From: Kribbella sp. NBC_00382 | GTDB lineage: Bacteria; Actinomycetota; Actinomycetes; Propionibacteriales; Kribbellaceae | Assembly: GCF_036067295.1 (NCBI RefSeq) | Contig: NZ_CP107954.1 | Coordinates: 3,100,001-3,164,000, forward strand | Direction: 5' to 3' | DNA: 64,000 bases | Shown: positions 43,843 through 50,663 of the stretch, piece after piece | Numbering within the stretch: the first letter of the stretch is position 1 | Layout: every line of letters starts with the position of its first letter | The notes under the pieces: generated by a model | Databases searched by the model: none | What the model was told of the DNA's origin: nothing | Seen by the model: the letters and a program-made list of their open reading frames with translations, nothing else | Made by a program: the position numbers and the translations under genes

Positions 43843-44328
43843 CTAGTCGGCGGTGGGGGCGAAGTAATTGGTGAGCATTTCGGTGGGCCAGGTGGGCTGG
43901 TGGATGGGGCCTCGAGGACCGAAGTCGGTGAACCAGGGTTTGATGTCTAGGACGGGGGTGCCGTCTACTGCGTCTAGGTCTTCTACGTGGAGGTCTAGGC
44001 CGTCGACTTTCAGGAGGCGGCAGCGGGAGACGCCTAGCCAGTTGAGGCGGCGCATGTTGCGGTGGGCGAAGGTGCCTGCCGCTGGCCAGTCTGGGTTGTT
44101 GCGGGCGGGGCGGGCACCGAGGTGCAGGTCTGATTGGTCGGTTAGGTGGAAGTGAAAGACGATCTCCAGGTGCGAGAAGTCTTCTAGGCCTTTGGTGGAG
44201 TCGGCGTCTAGGCGTGGGTCGTCGATGCGGATGATCGCTCGGGTACCGCCCCAGTAGTCGTCGGTGGGCTCGACTCGACCGCCGATGACGTGGGCGACGG
44301 GGTGCAGCGTGATCGACTCGTCAGTCAT
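43843..44328 (-). CDS. TrmO/TsaA-domain protein, copy 2
   Basis: A 161-residue paralogue of the protein at 37424-37921, differing at about 18 of the first 155 positions by eye. Core motifs FAHRNMRRLNWLGVSRCRLL and DAVDGTPVLDIKPW are intact. ATG 44328 starts MTDESITLHPV. The upstream 25 bases also match copy 1. Here the next gene upstream is the regulator of the RiPP locus, 26 bp away on the same strand. Possible tRNA-modifying activity is family inference only. Confidence 0.85.
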   Translation of the reverse strand: MTDESITLHPVAHVIGGRVEPTDDYWGGTRAIIRIDDPRLDADSTKGLEDFSHLEIVFHFHLTDQSDLHLGARPARNNPDWPAAGTFAHRNMRRLNWLGVSRCRLLKVDGLDLHVEDLDAVDGTPVLDIKPWFTDFGPRGPIHQPTWPTEMLTNYFAPTAD

Positions 44329-44353
44329 TGGTTCCCTTGGAGGTAAGGCGCCG

Positions 44354-45748
44354 TCAGCGGTCGACTGCGGCGAGGTATCTGGCTGCTCGGCTATCGAGTT
44401 CGGCGACCGAGCGGATTCCTTTGGCACGGTAGATCGAGAGACCCGAGCGCATGTCCCGCACGGCCTGGCGGGCTCGGCCGGAGTGGATTCCGTCCATGGT
44501 GTCGAGCGCTTCCGACCACGTGCCGCAGGCCTCTTCGATGTTCCCGCTGCGAGCCTGTACTGCGCCCAGATAGCCAAGGGTCACCGCGTGCGTGCGGGTG
44601 AACGTGGCTGCCTTGCGTGTACGGACGCTGTGCTGGAACTCCTTGGTCGCCGACGCTAGATCGCCCATGTCCCGCAACGTGCACGCGGTCTCGTGGGCCA
44701 GGCTGGCTTCGCCGAAGAAGAAAACGCGTCCAGGTTCGTCGTCGCCGGCTGTTGCGGACGCCAGGTCAGTCTCAGCACGAAGAAGCGCTCGGGACGCAGC
44801 CGCTCGCTGCCCGTCAACCGCAAGCGCCCGCGCGTGTACGACACCGATCAGCGAACGTTCGCGAGGAGTCGCGTCTTGGTAGCGACGTCCGTCCAGCGAG
44901 GCCTCGGCTATCTGGACCGCGTGCCGGTGGTGTCCGAGATCCACGGCCTGGTGTGCCATAGCCCGGAGGATGTGGGCAGCCAGTGGAGCGTCGTTGGCTT
45001 CGGCGGCCAGCTTTACCGCGACGGCGAAGTACCGCTGAGCGATCGCGTGCTCGGAGTTGTCGAACGCCATCCAGCCAACGAGGTAGGCGAGTTCTCCAGC
45101 AGTGGAGAACATCCCTTGGCGTACGCCGTCGTCGGCGTAGGAGGCGCGAAGGTATCCGGCGACGTCGGAGGTCAGATACTGGACGACGGCCGCACGAGCA
45201 TGTCCTCCGCCTCGGCGTTGATCGATACGGGTGAACAGCTGGACTGTCTCCCGGACAGCGTCGAGGTCGCCTGCGCCGACCAGTCGCCCGCCCCTGAGGT
45301 TGCGATGTCTAGCGGATCGCTCGCTCAGCTGATCCCACCAAGCTTGATCGGGCAGGGTCAGCGCGGCCACCGAGTAACCGGCCGCCCGCAGTACCGACCT
45401 GCGCTCGACATCCAAGGTGCTTCTCCCGAGATCGACCAGCGCCGTCAGCGTATCCGCATTCCAGTCGAGTATCGGTGACGAGCTGACCGTTGTGAGACCG
45501 ATCTCATCGGCCGTGACTGTGCGCCCAAGACGTCGGGAAAGCGCCTCGACGAGGATGCCGGGCGCGGAGCCGGATGGCCTGGAGCCGGCCACCCAGTGAG
45601 AGACATGTGATCGGCCGACACCGGCCTGGTCTTCAGACCGTCTTTCGGCCGCGACGCGTCCGAATGCGAGCGCCAATTGGGCATGCGACCAGCCGGCCTC
45701 CGCGATCGCCGCTGCGAGCTTCTCATTGCGTTGCCGGGTCTTCGACAC
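44354..45748 (-). CDS. XRE regulator with tetratricopeptide-like C-terminal domain
   Basis: A 464-residue regulator. The N-terminal helix-turn-helix (about residues 5-75, 'AAAIAEAGWSHAQLALAFGRV', 'GVGRSHVSHWVAGSRPSG') is followed by a long helical, TPR-like region (GEASLAHETACTLRDMGDLASATKEF, LGYLGAVQARSGNIEEACGTW). Such proteins often respond to peptides and sit beside peptide natural-product genes in actinobacteria. GTG 45748 is chosen because GAGGGGAGG precedes it. It is divergent from the graspetide-type operon and is its likely regulator. Confidence 0.85.
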   Translation of the reverse strand: MSKTRQRNEKLAAAIAEAGWSHAQLALAFGRVAAERRSEDQAGVGRSHVSHWVAGSRPSGSAPGILVEALSRRLGRTVTADEIGLTTVSSSPILDWNADTLTALVDLGRSTLDVERRSVLRAAGYSVAALTLPDQAWWDQLSERSARHRNLRGGRLVGAGDLDAVRETVQLFTRIDQRRGGGHARAAVVQYLTSDVAGYLRASYADDGVRQGMFSTAGELAYLVGWMAFDNSEHAIAQRYFAVAVKLAAEANDAPLAAHILRAMAHQAVDLGHHRHAVQIAEASLDGRRYQDATPRERSLIGVVHARALAVDGQRAAASRALLRAETDLASATAGDDEPGRVFFFGEASLAHETACTLRDMGDLASATKEFQHSVRTRKAATFTRTHAVTLGYLGAVQARSGNIEEACGTWSEALDTMDGIHSGRARQAVRDMRSGLSIYRAKGIRSVAELDSRAARYLAAVDR

Positions 45749-45914
45749 GACAGATGCCTCCCCTCGATGAGCAGCTGATCTGATTTGCCGTTCACCGCTT
45801 TCACCACACCGGACCTCTGTCACGGATAGCAACTAACCGTAACCGATGGTTCGCTCGTCGTGTCGGGAAATCCGGCGATCGTCGGTGGTTGGAGAAATGG
45901 TGGTGGGAGTTGTC

Positions 45915-46010
45915 GTGAACACGCAGATGCGAGTGCTGGGTCTGATTGCCGCAGTGCTGGCCGTAGCGATGGTGATCGACGTAGTACGTGACCTGCGAGG
46001 CCGTCGATGA
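45915..46010 (+). CDS. Tiny single-pass membrane peptide (31 aa)
   Basis: A 31-residue reading frame, VNTQMRVLGLIAAVLAVAMVIDVVRDLRGRR, has one hydrophobic helix and a basic C-terminus. GTG 45915 has GGGAG five bases upstream; an ATG at 45897 is an alternative start giving 37 residues. The stop overlaps the ATG of the next gene (ATGA at 46007-46010), which supports a real, coupled gene. It is the first gene of the RiPP operon. The function is unknown; an anchor for the maturation enzymes or an export helper are guesses. Confidence 0.6.
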   Translation: MNTQMRVLGLIAAVLAVAMVIDVVRDLRGRR

Positions 46011-46243
46011 CCGTTCTCGAACGCCGCAGGGTGCAGGTCTGGTTCGGCAGCCACGTGATCGCCACGTACGTCGCAGAGAGATTGCTCGCCGATCGGTACG
46101 CCGCGGCGATGAGCCGTCGATTCGCTGGTCTGCGCATCACCAATGAGCCGCTGCCGCCCAACGCGCCAACTGATCCGGTACAGGCCCCTGACCACCCGAC
46201 GATTCCGTCCGAGCAGCGGCTCTGGCCGCTGACCGTGCTCTGA
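46007..46243 (+). CDS. Small uncharacterised protein of the RiPP operon (78 aa)
   Basis: A 78-residue protein, MTVLERRRVQVWFGSHVIATYV at the start and rich in Pro in the second half (NEPLPPNAPTDPVQAPDHP). It has no membrane segment, no signal peptide and no known motif. ATG 46007 overlaps the stop of the tiny membrane peptide gene. It lies 23 bp before the precursor gene with AGGAG in the gap, so it belongs to the operon. It might be an accessory leader-binding or regulatory protein; that is not shown by sequence. Confidence 0.65.
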   Translation: MTVLERRRVQVWFGSHVIATYVAERLLADRYAAAMSRRFAGLRITNEPLPPNAPTDPVQAPDHPTIPSEQRLWPLTVL

Positions 46244-46266
46244 ACCCAAATCACGAGGAGAACACC

Positions 46267-46545
46267 ATGTGGCAAGACCAGGACCGCTTTCCGCTCAGCA
46301 GCACTCAGGTTGCCGAGACCACCAGTGATGAGTTCCTTCGCCCGTTCGGGCTGCGGTTCGTCGACTACTCGCCGGGCCGGCCTCGGTTCAGCCGCCCGGA
46401 GGTGACGCTCTGCAGGGAACGGCAGATCGGTCTCGTGGATGGACGAGTGGCGACGGAGGTGATGCCAGTCGCGGCGACCATGACGCAGACGGAGTCCGAC
46501 GGCAAGGATGTGCTCGCCGTGGACTGGATGGTCGACGACAAGTAG
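46267..46545 (+). CDS. ATP-grasp-modified RiPP (graspetide) precursor peptide
   Basis: A 92-residue precursor of the 'putative ATP-grasp target RiPP' type (TIGR04186 by recollection). The leader has the recognition-like motif RPFGLRF at residues 25-31. The C-terminal core from about residue 70 carries Thr71, Thr73, Thr75 and Ser77, then Asp78-Gly79, then Asp81, Asp86, Asp90 and Asp91. Side-chain hydroxyls before and acids after a central Asp-Gly fit nested ester links around a loop. The Asp-Gly is the expected aspartimide site for the PIMT-like enzyme encoded downstream. No protease or exporter gene is nearby. Confidence 0.85.
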   Translation: MWQDQDRFPLSSTQVAETTSDEFLRPFGLRFVDYSPGRPRFSRPEVTLCRERQIGLVDGRVATEVMPVAATMTQTESDGKDVLAVDWMVDDK

Positions 46546-46559
46546 CGGAGACGATCCCG

Positions 46560-47531
46560 ATGACCGAACCTGCCCGGATCCTGGTGCTGACTCATGACGA
46601 CGACCCGACGGCAGATGTCGTCTTGCATCAGCTCAATGCCAGAGGAACCCCGTTCGTGCGCTGTGACCCGGGAAGCTTTCCGACCGACCTCTGTCTGACA
46701 GCAAGGCTCGATCCCGGAGCGACAGCCTGGGACGGTCAATTCTCTGGAGCACCTCGGGAGATCGATCTGCAGTCAGTGCGGGCCGTCTACTACCGCAGGC
46801 CGTCGGATTTCAGGGTCGGCGGTGGATCGCGGAGCGAGGAGGCTTTCGCTCGCTCTCAGGCCAGGCACGGGTTCTCGGGGGTTCTGAGCAGCCTTCCCGA
46901 GGCGGTCTGGCTCAACAACCCGGCGGCTATGGCGGACGCACGAGTCAAGCCGCACCAGCTCGCTGTTGCGGCGCGGTGTGGTCTGCAAGTGCCGGCGACC
47001 CTCATCACCAACGAGCCGGAGATGGTCAGCGACTTTGCGCGGTCGGCCGGCGGCCGGATTATTACCAAGTCGCTGGCCACGATGGTGACGGTGGACGACG
47101 TACGCGGCAGTGGCGTTCTGTACACGGCTGAGGTTGCCGAGGATCTGTGGGGAGACCCGGGCATCGCCGCCACCGCGCATCTGTTCCAGGAGTTGATCGA
47201 AGGCGTCGACATCCGCCTGACCGTCGTTGCCGGGGAGTTCTTCGCCGCCGAAATCTACCCCACGGATCTCGGGGGACCGGTCGACATCAGAGCGCACAAC
47301 GAGAACGTCAGCTATCGGGTTGTCGAGGTGCCTGACGGCGTACGCAGGCGAGTGCTCGATCTGCTCCGCGAACTACGGCTTGCCTTCGCTGCCCTCGACT
47401 TCCGGGTGGTTCCTGGGCGTGGTTGGATCTTTCTCGAAGCCAATCCCAATGGACAATGGGCCTTCATCCCTGAGCTGCGAGATCCGATCGCCCAGGCGAT
47501 CGCCGACTTCCTGGAGACCAGTTGCCGATGA
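46560..47531 (+). CDS. ATP-grasp ribosomal peptide maturase (graspetide ligase)
   Basis: A 323-residue ATP-grasp ligase of the SAV_5884 type (TIGR04187 by recollection). The pre-grasp domain carries VRAVYYRRPSDFRV. The ATP-grasp fold shows GGRIITKSLATM (nucleotide lysine), FQELIEGVDIRLTVV, and the metal-binding FLEANPNGQW near the C-terminus. It should activate Asp or Glu side chains of the precursor with ATP and join them to Thr or Ser hydroxyls to make macrolactones (omega-esters). It lies 14 bp after the precursor gene and overlaps the methyltransferase gene by 4 bp. Confidence 0.92.
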   Translation: MTEPARILVLTHDDDPTADVVLHQLNARGTPFVRCDPGSFPTDLCLTARLDPGATAWDGQFSGAPREIDLQSVRAVYYRRPSDFRVGGGSRSEEAFARSQARHGFSGVLSSLPEAVWLNNPAAMADARVKPHQLAVAARCGLQVPATLITNEPEMVSDFARSAGGRIITKSLATMVTVDDVRGSGVLYTAEVAEDLWGDPGIAATAHLFQELIEGVDIRLTVVAGEFFAAEIYPTDLGGPVDIRAHNENVSYRVVEVPDGVRRRVLDLLRELRLAFAALDFRVVPGRGWIFLEANPNGQWAFIPELRDPIAQAIADFLETSCR

Positions 47532-48631
47532 GTGAGCCGACATCGAGCTTCGATCGCCAGGCAGCGGAAGACCTGGACAAGATGGTCAGCGAACTCGTTG
47601 CGAACGGCAACATCACTGATCGGCGTTGGCGGGAGGCCTTTAGAGCAGTACCGCGCCACCTGTTCGTGCCGCGGTTCTATCGCAGCGATCAGAACGGCAA
47701 CACGATCGTCGACTCGGCCTCCAGAGACGAGTGGCTGTCGGCTGTCTACTCCGATATTCATCTGGTCACGACCGAGGATGTCAGGTCGTCTTCGACAGCG
47801 CCCAGCTTGATGGCGAGCATGCTCGAAGCGCTAGAGCTGACCGGTGACGAGCGAGTTCTCGAGATCGGTACCGGGACCGGTTACAACGCGGCGCTGCTCT
47901 CGGAGAGGTTGGGCGCCGATCATGTGGTGAGCGTCGACATCGATCCTGATCTGATCGCCCAGGCCCGCGAACGGCTTGAGGTGGCGGGCTATAGCCCGCT
48001 GGTTGCGGCCGCTGATGGAGTGAACGGCTACCCGGACGCCGGGCCTTATGGCGCTGTCATCGCGACCTGTCGGCTCGACTACGTTCCGTCGGCTTGGCTT
48101 CAGCAGGTTCGGTCGGGCGGAGTCATCGTGACTCCAATGGGTGCCGGGGTCGCCGTACTTCGGAAAGCAGCAGCTGGCGATGAGGCTGCGGGCCACTTCC
48201 TGCCGAACTCGGCGTACTTCATGCCATTGCGTCATCAGCCGGAACCATCGGCCATCGGTGAGTTGATCCAGATCGCTCTGAACGGAGCTGGCGCGAGTCG
48301 GCCCCATCGCTTCGACACCTCGATCTATCGCGACAACGAGGCGCGATTCTGGCTCGACCTGACCAACCCCGACGTTCGCGCGATGACCGTGGACGGTGTG
48401 TCGGTTGTCTTCAGCTCTGAGGGCTCATGGGCTCGCCTCGCCGAGGACATGGTGGTCCAAGGTGGTCCCAGTAGCGTTTGGGACGACGTCGAGGCCGCCC
48501 ATGATGATTGGCTCGCTGCTGGTCGGCCTTCACGCGAGCAATACCGGATGAGGATCACGGACGCCGGGCAGGGTGTCTTCCTGGCTGGTCGTCCTGGCCC
48601 GACGCATCGGTTGAGGCCTTTGCCCGGTTGA
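47528..48631 (+). CDS. PIMT-like O-methyltransferase of ATP-grasp RiPP systems
   Basis: A 367-residue protein whose N-terminal two thirds resemble protein L-isoaspartate O-methyltransferase: SSSTAPSLMASML (substrate loop) and SAM motif I VLEIGTGTGYNAALLSERLG, then VVSVDIDPDLIAQAR. A C-terminal extension of about 120 residues (FWLDLTNPDVRAMTVDGVSVVF...) is specific to the RiPP branch (TIGR04188 by recollection). In the fuscimiditide system such an enzyme methylates an Asp of the cyclised peptide and leads to a stable aspartimide. ATG 47528 overlaps the ligase stop (ATGA). Last gene of the operon. Confidence 0.9.
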   Translation: MSEPTSSFDRQAAEDLDKMVSELVANGNITDRRWREAFRAVPRHLFVPRFYRSDQNGNTIVDSASRDEWLSAVYSDIHLVTTEDVRSSSTAPSLMASMLEALELTGDERVLEIGTGTGYNAALLSERLGADHVVSVDIDPDLIAQARERLEVAGYSPLVAAADGVNGYPDAGPYGAVIATCRLDYVPSAWLQQVRSGGVIVTPMGAGVAVLRKAAAGDEAAGHFLPNSAYFMPLRHQPEPSAIGELIQIALNGAGASRPHRFDTSIYRDNEARFWLDLTNPDVRAMTVDGVSVVFSSEGSWARLAEDMVVQGGPSSVWDDVEAAHDDWLAAGRPSREQYRMRITDAGQGVFLAGRPGPTHRLRPLPG

Positions 48632-48880
48632 GCTCGTCGGGGCGTTCAGGGCTACGACGGACTTGGGTCGCTGGGGGACGAGCGGGTACACACCGGCGAC
48701 GGCGGGGCGGCGACGGTGGTCGGGTCGCGCGACAGCGCGCAGCATGCGGCGGCAGCCGCCACGATCGGCGAAGCCGGAGACGTCGGCGTCAGCCGCAAAG
48801 GCCGGCGTAGCCGGAGGGTGGGCGGGAGCGGGCGTAGCGGGCGCTCGGAGGAGCGTAGCGACGGAGGGCGGCTGCGGAGA

Positions 48881-48977
48881 ACGCGTGGGAAAGAAAAACC
48901 CTCTCCGGATCGCGGAGAGGGTTGGTGTCGATGTGTGGTCAGGGGCGGTCTCGAACCGCCGACCTTCCGCTTTTCAG
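48881..48977 (-). repeat. tRNA-Phe 3' fragment and terminator, copy 3 (attachment site of the AICE)
   Basis: On the minus strand 48977-48936 is the 42-base 3' part of tRNA-Phe (from the anticodon loop, GAA, to the discriminator), followed by the terminator hairpin (48897-48923 with a T-run). It is identical to copy 2 over 55 bp. The integrase gene of the AICE is 1.7 kb to the right, so this is the element's left attachment site and also the right border of the RiPP island. The intact tRNA gene is expected past the right edge of the window. The 250 bases before it (48632-48880) are GC-rich and gene-free. Confidence 0.88.
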
Positions 48978-49065
48978 GCGCTCACATAACCGCAGGTCAG
49001 AGGCCAGTACCGGGGCTGTCGTGCAATCCACGTGCAACATCGCGTGCTCATTGGGCCCCGTTGGA

Positions 49066-49587
49066 TCAACTTCTGAGGAGTACGTATGCGGCGCGGGTCC
49101 GCTTAAGGCACATGGCGATTGTCAGGAGGAGATGGAGGCAACTAATTACAACCACAGCAGTCCACCAACGGTCGAGCGGCTGGGCGTCACCCTGGGCGTT
49201 TGGTTTGGCCCACATGCCAGCAGTGACGACGACGACGGTGGCGACGAGCCCGGCAGCCACCGCATAGAGGACGTTCGAGAACAGTTCATCGATGAGGAGT
49301 AGAACGTGGTCGCGACGGACCTGGTCCAGGTTCGAGCCCACCTGGATCCTCAACTGGAAGACGAAGATCACCAGAGCGAACAGCAAGCCGGTCAGGATCG
49401 CGACGCCTTGGACTAGATCTCCAACTGAGGGCATCCGCAGACCCAGAAGCCAGCTCACCACGCCGAGACCCACGGGCAGGCCCAAGAAGGTAGCGAAGTC
49501 TCGCCGGCGCAGCTTTCCTGTGCGGACATCTCGCAGCGTCCGGTAATGCTCAGTCACAAGCGGGGTCGGCGTGAGCTTGCTCGTCAT
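49066..49587 (-). CDS. Four-helix membrane protein (AICE cargo)
   Basis: A 173-residue protein with four membrane segments: FLGLPVGLGVVSWLLGL (about 32-48), LVQGVAILTGLLFALVIFVFQ (about 58-78), NVLYAVAAGLVATVVVVTAGMW (about 104-125) and WWTAVVVISCLHLLLTIAMCL (about 142-162). A polar stretch with VGSNLDQVRRDHVLLLIDELF lies between the second and third. ATG 49587 overlaps the stop of the upstream gene, so the pair is coupled. No family is recognised. The layout, soluble protein plus a coupled membrane protein in a mobile element, resembles defence modules whose membrane partner kills or arrests the cell (inference). Confidence 0.65.
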   Translation of the reverse strand: MTSKLTPTPLVTEHYRTLRDVRTGKLRRRDFATFLGLPVGLGVVSWLLGLRMPSVGDLVQGVAILTGLLFALVIFVFQLRIQVGSNLDQVRRDHVLLLIDELFSNVLYAVAAGLVATVVVVTAGMWAKPNAQGDAQPLDRWWTAVVVISCLHLLLTIAMCLKRTRAAYVLLRS

Positions 49588-50567
49588 TGATCAGGTACCT
49601 CCAGCCTGACGGCGAGCTGGTCGTCCGACCATTCGCCGTTCTGCCACTGAGTCTGCCAGTTGACGCCGACATTTTTGAAAAGCTCTGGAGCGGTCTGCAG
49701 ACACTCGCTGCGGACCGCTGCTGCATCCGGGACGGGGTCACCGGGTTCGGCGATCACAAGGGCGAAGCGAGGTGTTTTCTCCTTGTTGATAACGAAGGTC
49801 TTGGTCCGGCCGTGCGCCGAGACCTGCACTTCGACCTCATCAGGCTCGTTCCCATCGGGGAAGCCGAGGATTCGGCCAGCCGTGATCTTCTTGCTTCTCA
49901 ACCCGTTGAGGAGAGACAGGGGCAGCTTGCTGCCCTTCTCCGGCCGCAGCGTCTGAACGAGGCGGCCGACGCTCTGTGGAATCCCCACGTCGGCGAGGTC
50001 TGAACTCCAGTTCCACTCGTTGACGATGCCTGTCACGCTGTCAAGCTTCGCCGCTTCGAGCCAAGCGTCTGTCTCTACTACGGACTCAGTCTTCAGCATG
50101 AAGTCAGGAAAATTGTGTCGGAAGGCTTGACCGAATAGCTCTGGCAGCTTCCGGGCTGGGACCTCTCGTCCGATGCGCTCCAGAAACATCAACGCGTGTT
50201 GTTCGCCGGTCGGCACCATGAAGAAGAGTCGTGCGTGGCTAGTCGCAGCCATGTTTGGACTGCGCTTGTGCTCCACTTTGTGATCGTCGACATTGTGGGT
50301 CAGGCCCTCCGCGCCGAAAGTGCCGCCGTCAACCTCAACCATCAGGGTTCGACCCCTGCTATCGATCGAACTCAAGGTCGTGTAGACCTCGTGCGCTCGG
50401 TCGACGAGGCGATCAGGATGCACACCATCAACCATGCCGTGGAAGAGCGTCAGTAGATCGCTCTGCGTCGGATGCTTCGGATCAAAGGCGGAGACATCCA
50501 GCAAGTCTCCCGGCTTCATCCGCTTGTGGACCGACAGTTTGGTGACGAATACAGAGTGCCTTGGCAT
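49584..50567 (-). CDS. Uncharacterised soluble protein coupled to the membrane protein (AICE cargo)
   Basis: A 327-residue soluble protein, MPRHSVFVTKLSVHKRMKPGDLLDV at the start. It has an apparent beta-rich middle (SRGRTLMVEVDGGTFGAEG; ARLFFMVPTGEQHALMFLERIG) and a C-terminal part with IEVQV-type strands (VEVQVSAHGRTKTFVINKEK). There is no signal peptide, membrane helix or catalytic motif that I know. Lies between the attachment site and the integrase gene, the usual place for element cargo. Translation is coupled to the four-helix membrane protein downstream. Confidence 0.62.
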   Translation of the reverse strand: MPRHSVFVTKLSVHKRMKPGDLLDVSAFDPKHPTQSDLLTLFHGMVDGVHPDRLVDRAHEVYTTLSSIDSRGRTLMVEVDGGTFGAEGLTHNVDDHKVEHKRSPNMAATSHARLFFMVPTGEQHALMFLERIGREVPARKLPELFGQAFRHNFPDFMLKTESVVETDAWLEAAKLDSVTGIVNEWNWSSDLADVGIPQSVGRLVQTLRPEKGSKLPLSLLNGLRSKKITAGRILGFPDGNEPDEVEVQVSAHGRTKTFVINKEKTPRFALVIAEPGDPVPDAAAVRSECLQTAPELFKNVGVNWQTQWQNGEWSDDQLAVRLEVPDQ

Positions 50568-50663
50568 GAGCTTCCTTCCCCCTAGTCACGCCATGTGAAC
50601 GGCATCGTATGGGAATCTGAACCTCAGGCACAGAGTTCGTTACCATCTGTGAGGTCGGCATCA

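Noticed and set aside
46007..46243. The 78-aa protein as a second RiPP precursor
   Set aside because: It has no leader-like RPFxLR motif and no Thr-plus-acid core; the 92-aa protein fits the precursor far better.
48632..48880. A CRISPR-like or short tandem repeat between the methyltransferase and the attachment site
   Set aside because: The GC-rich text has scattered similar words (GCAGCC, CGGAG) but no regular repeat-spacer period.
48716..49302. Reading frames giving GLEPPTFRFSG-type peptides
   Set aside because: They are translations of the tRNA-Phe 3' fragment and its terminator. The same false peptides are common in databases wherever such tRNA pieces occur.
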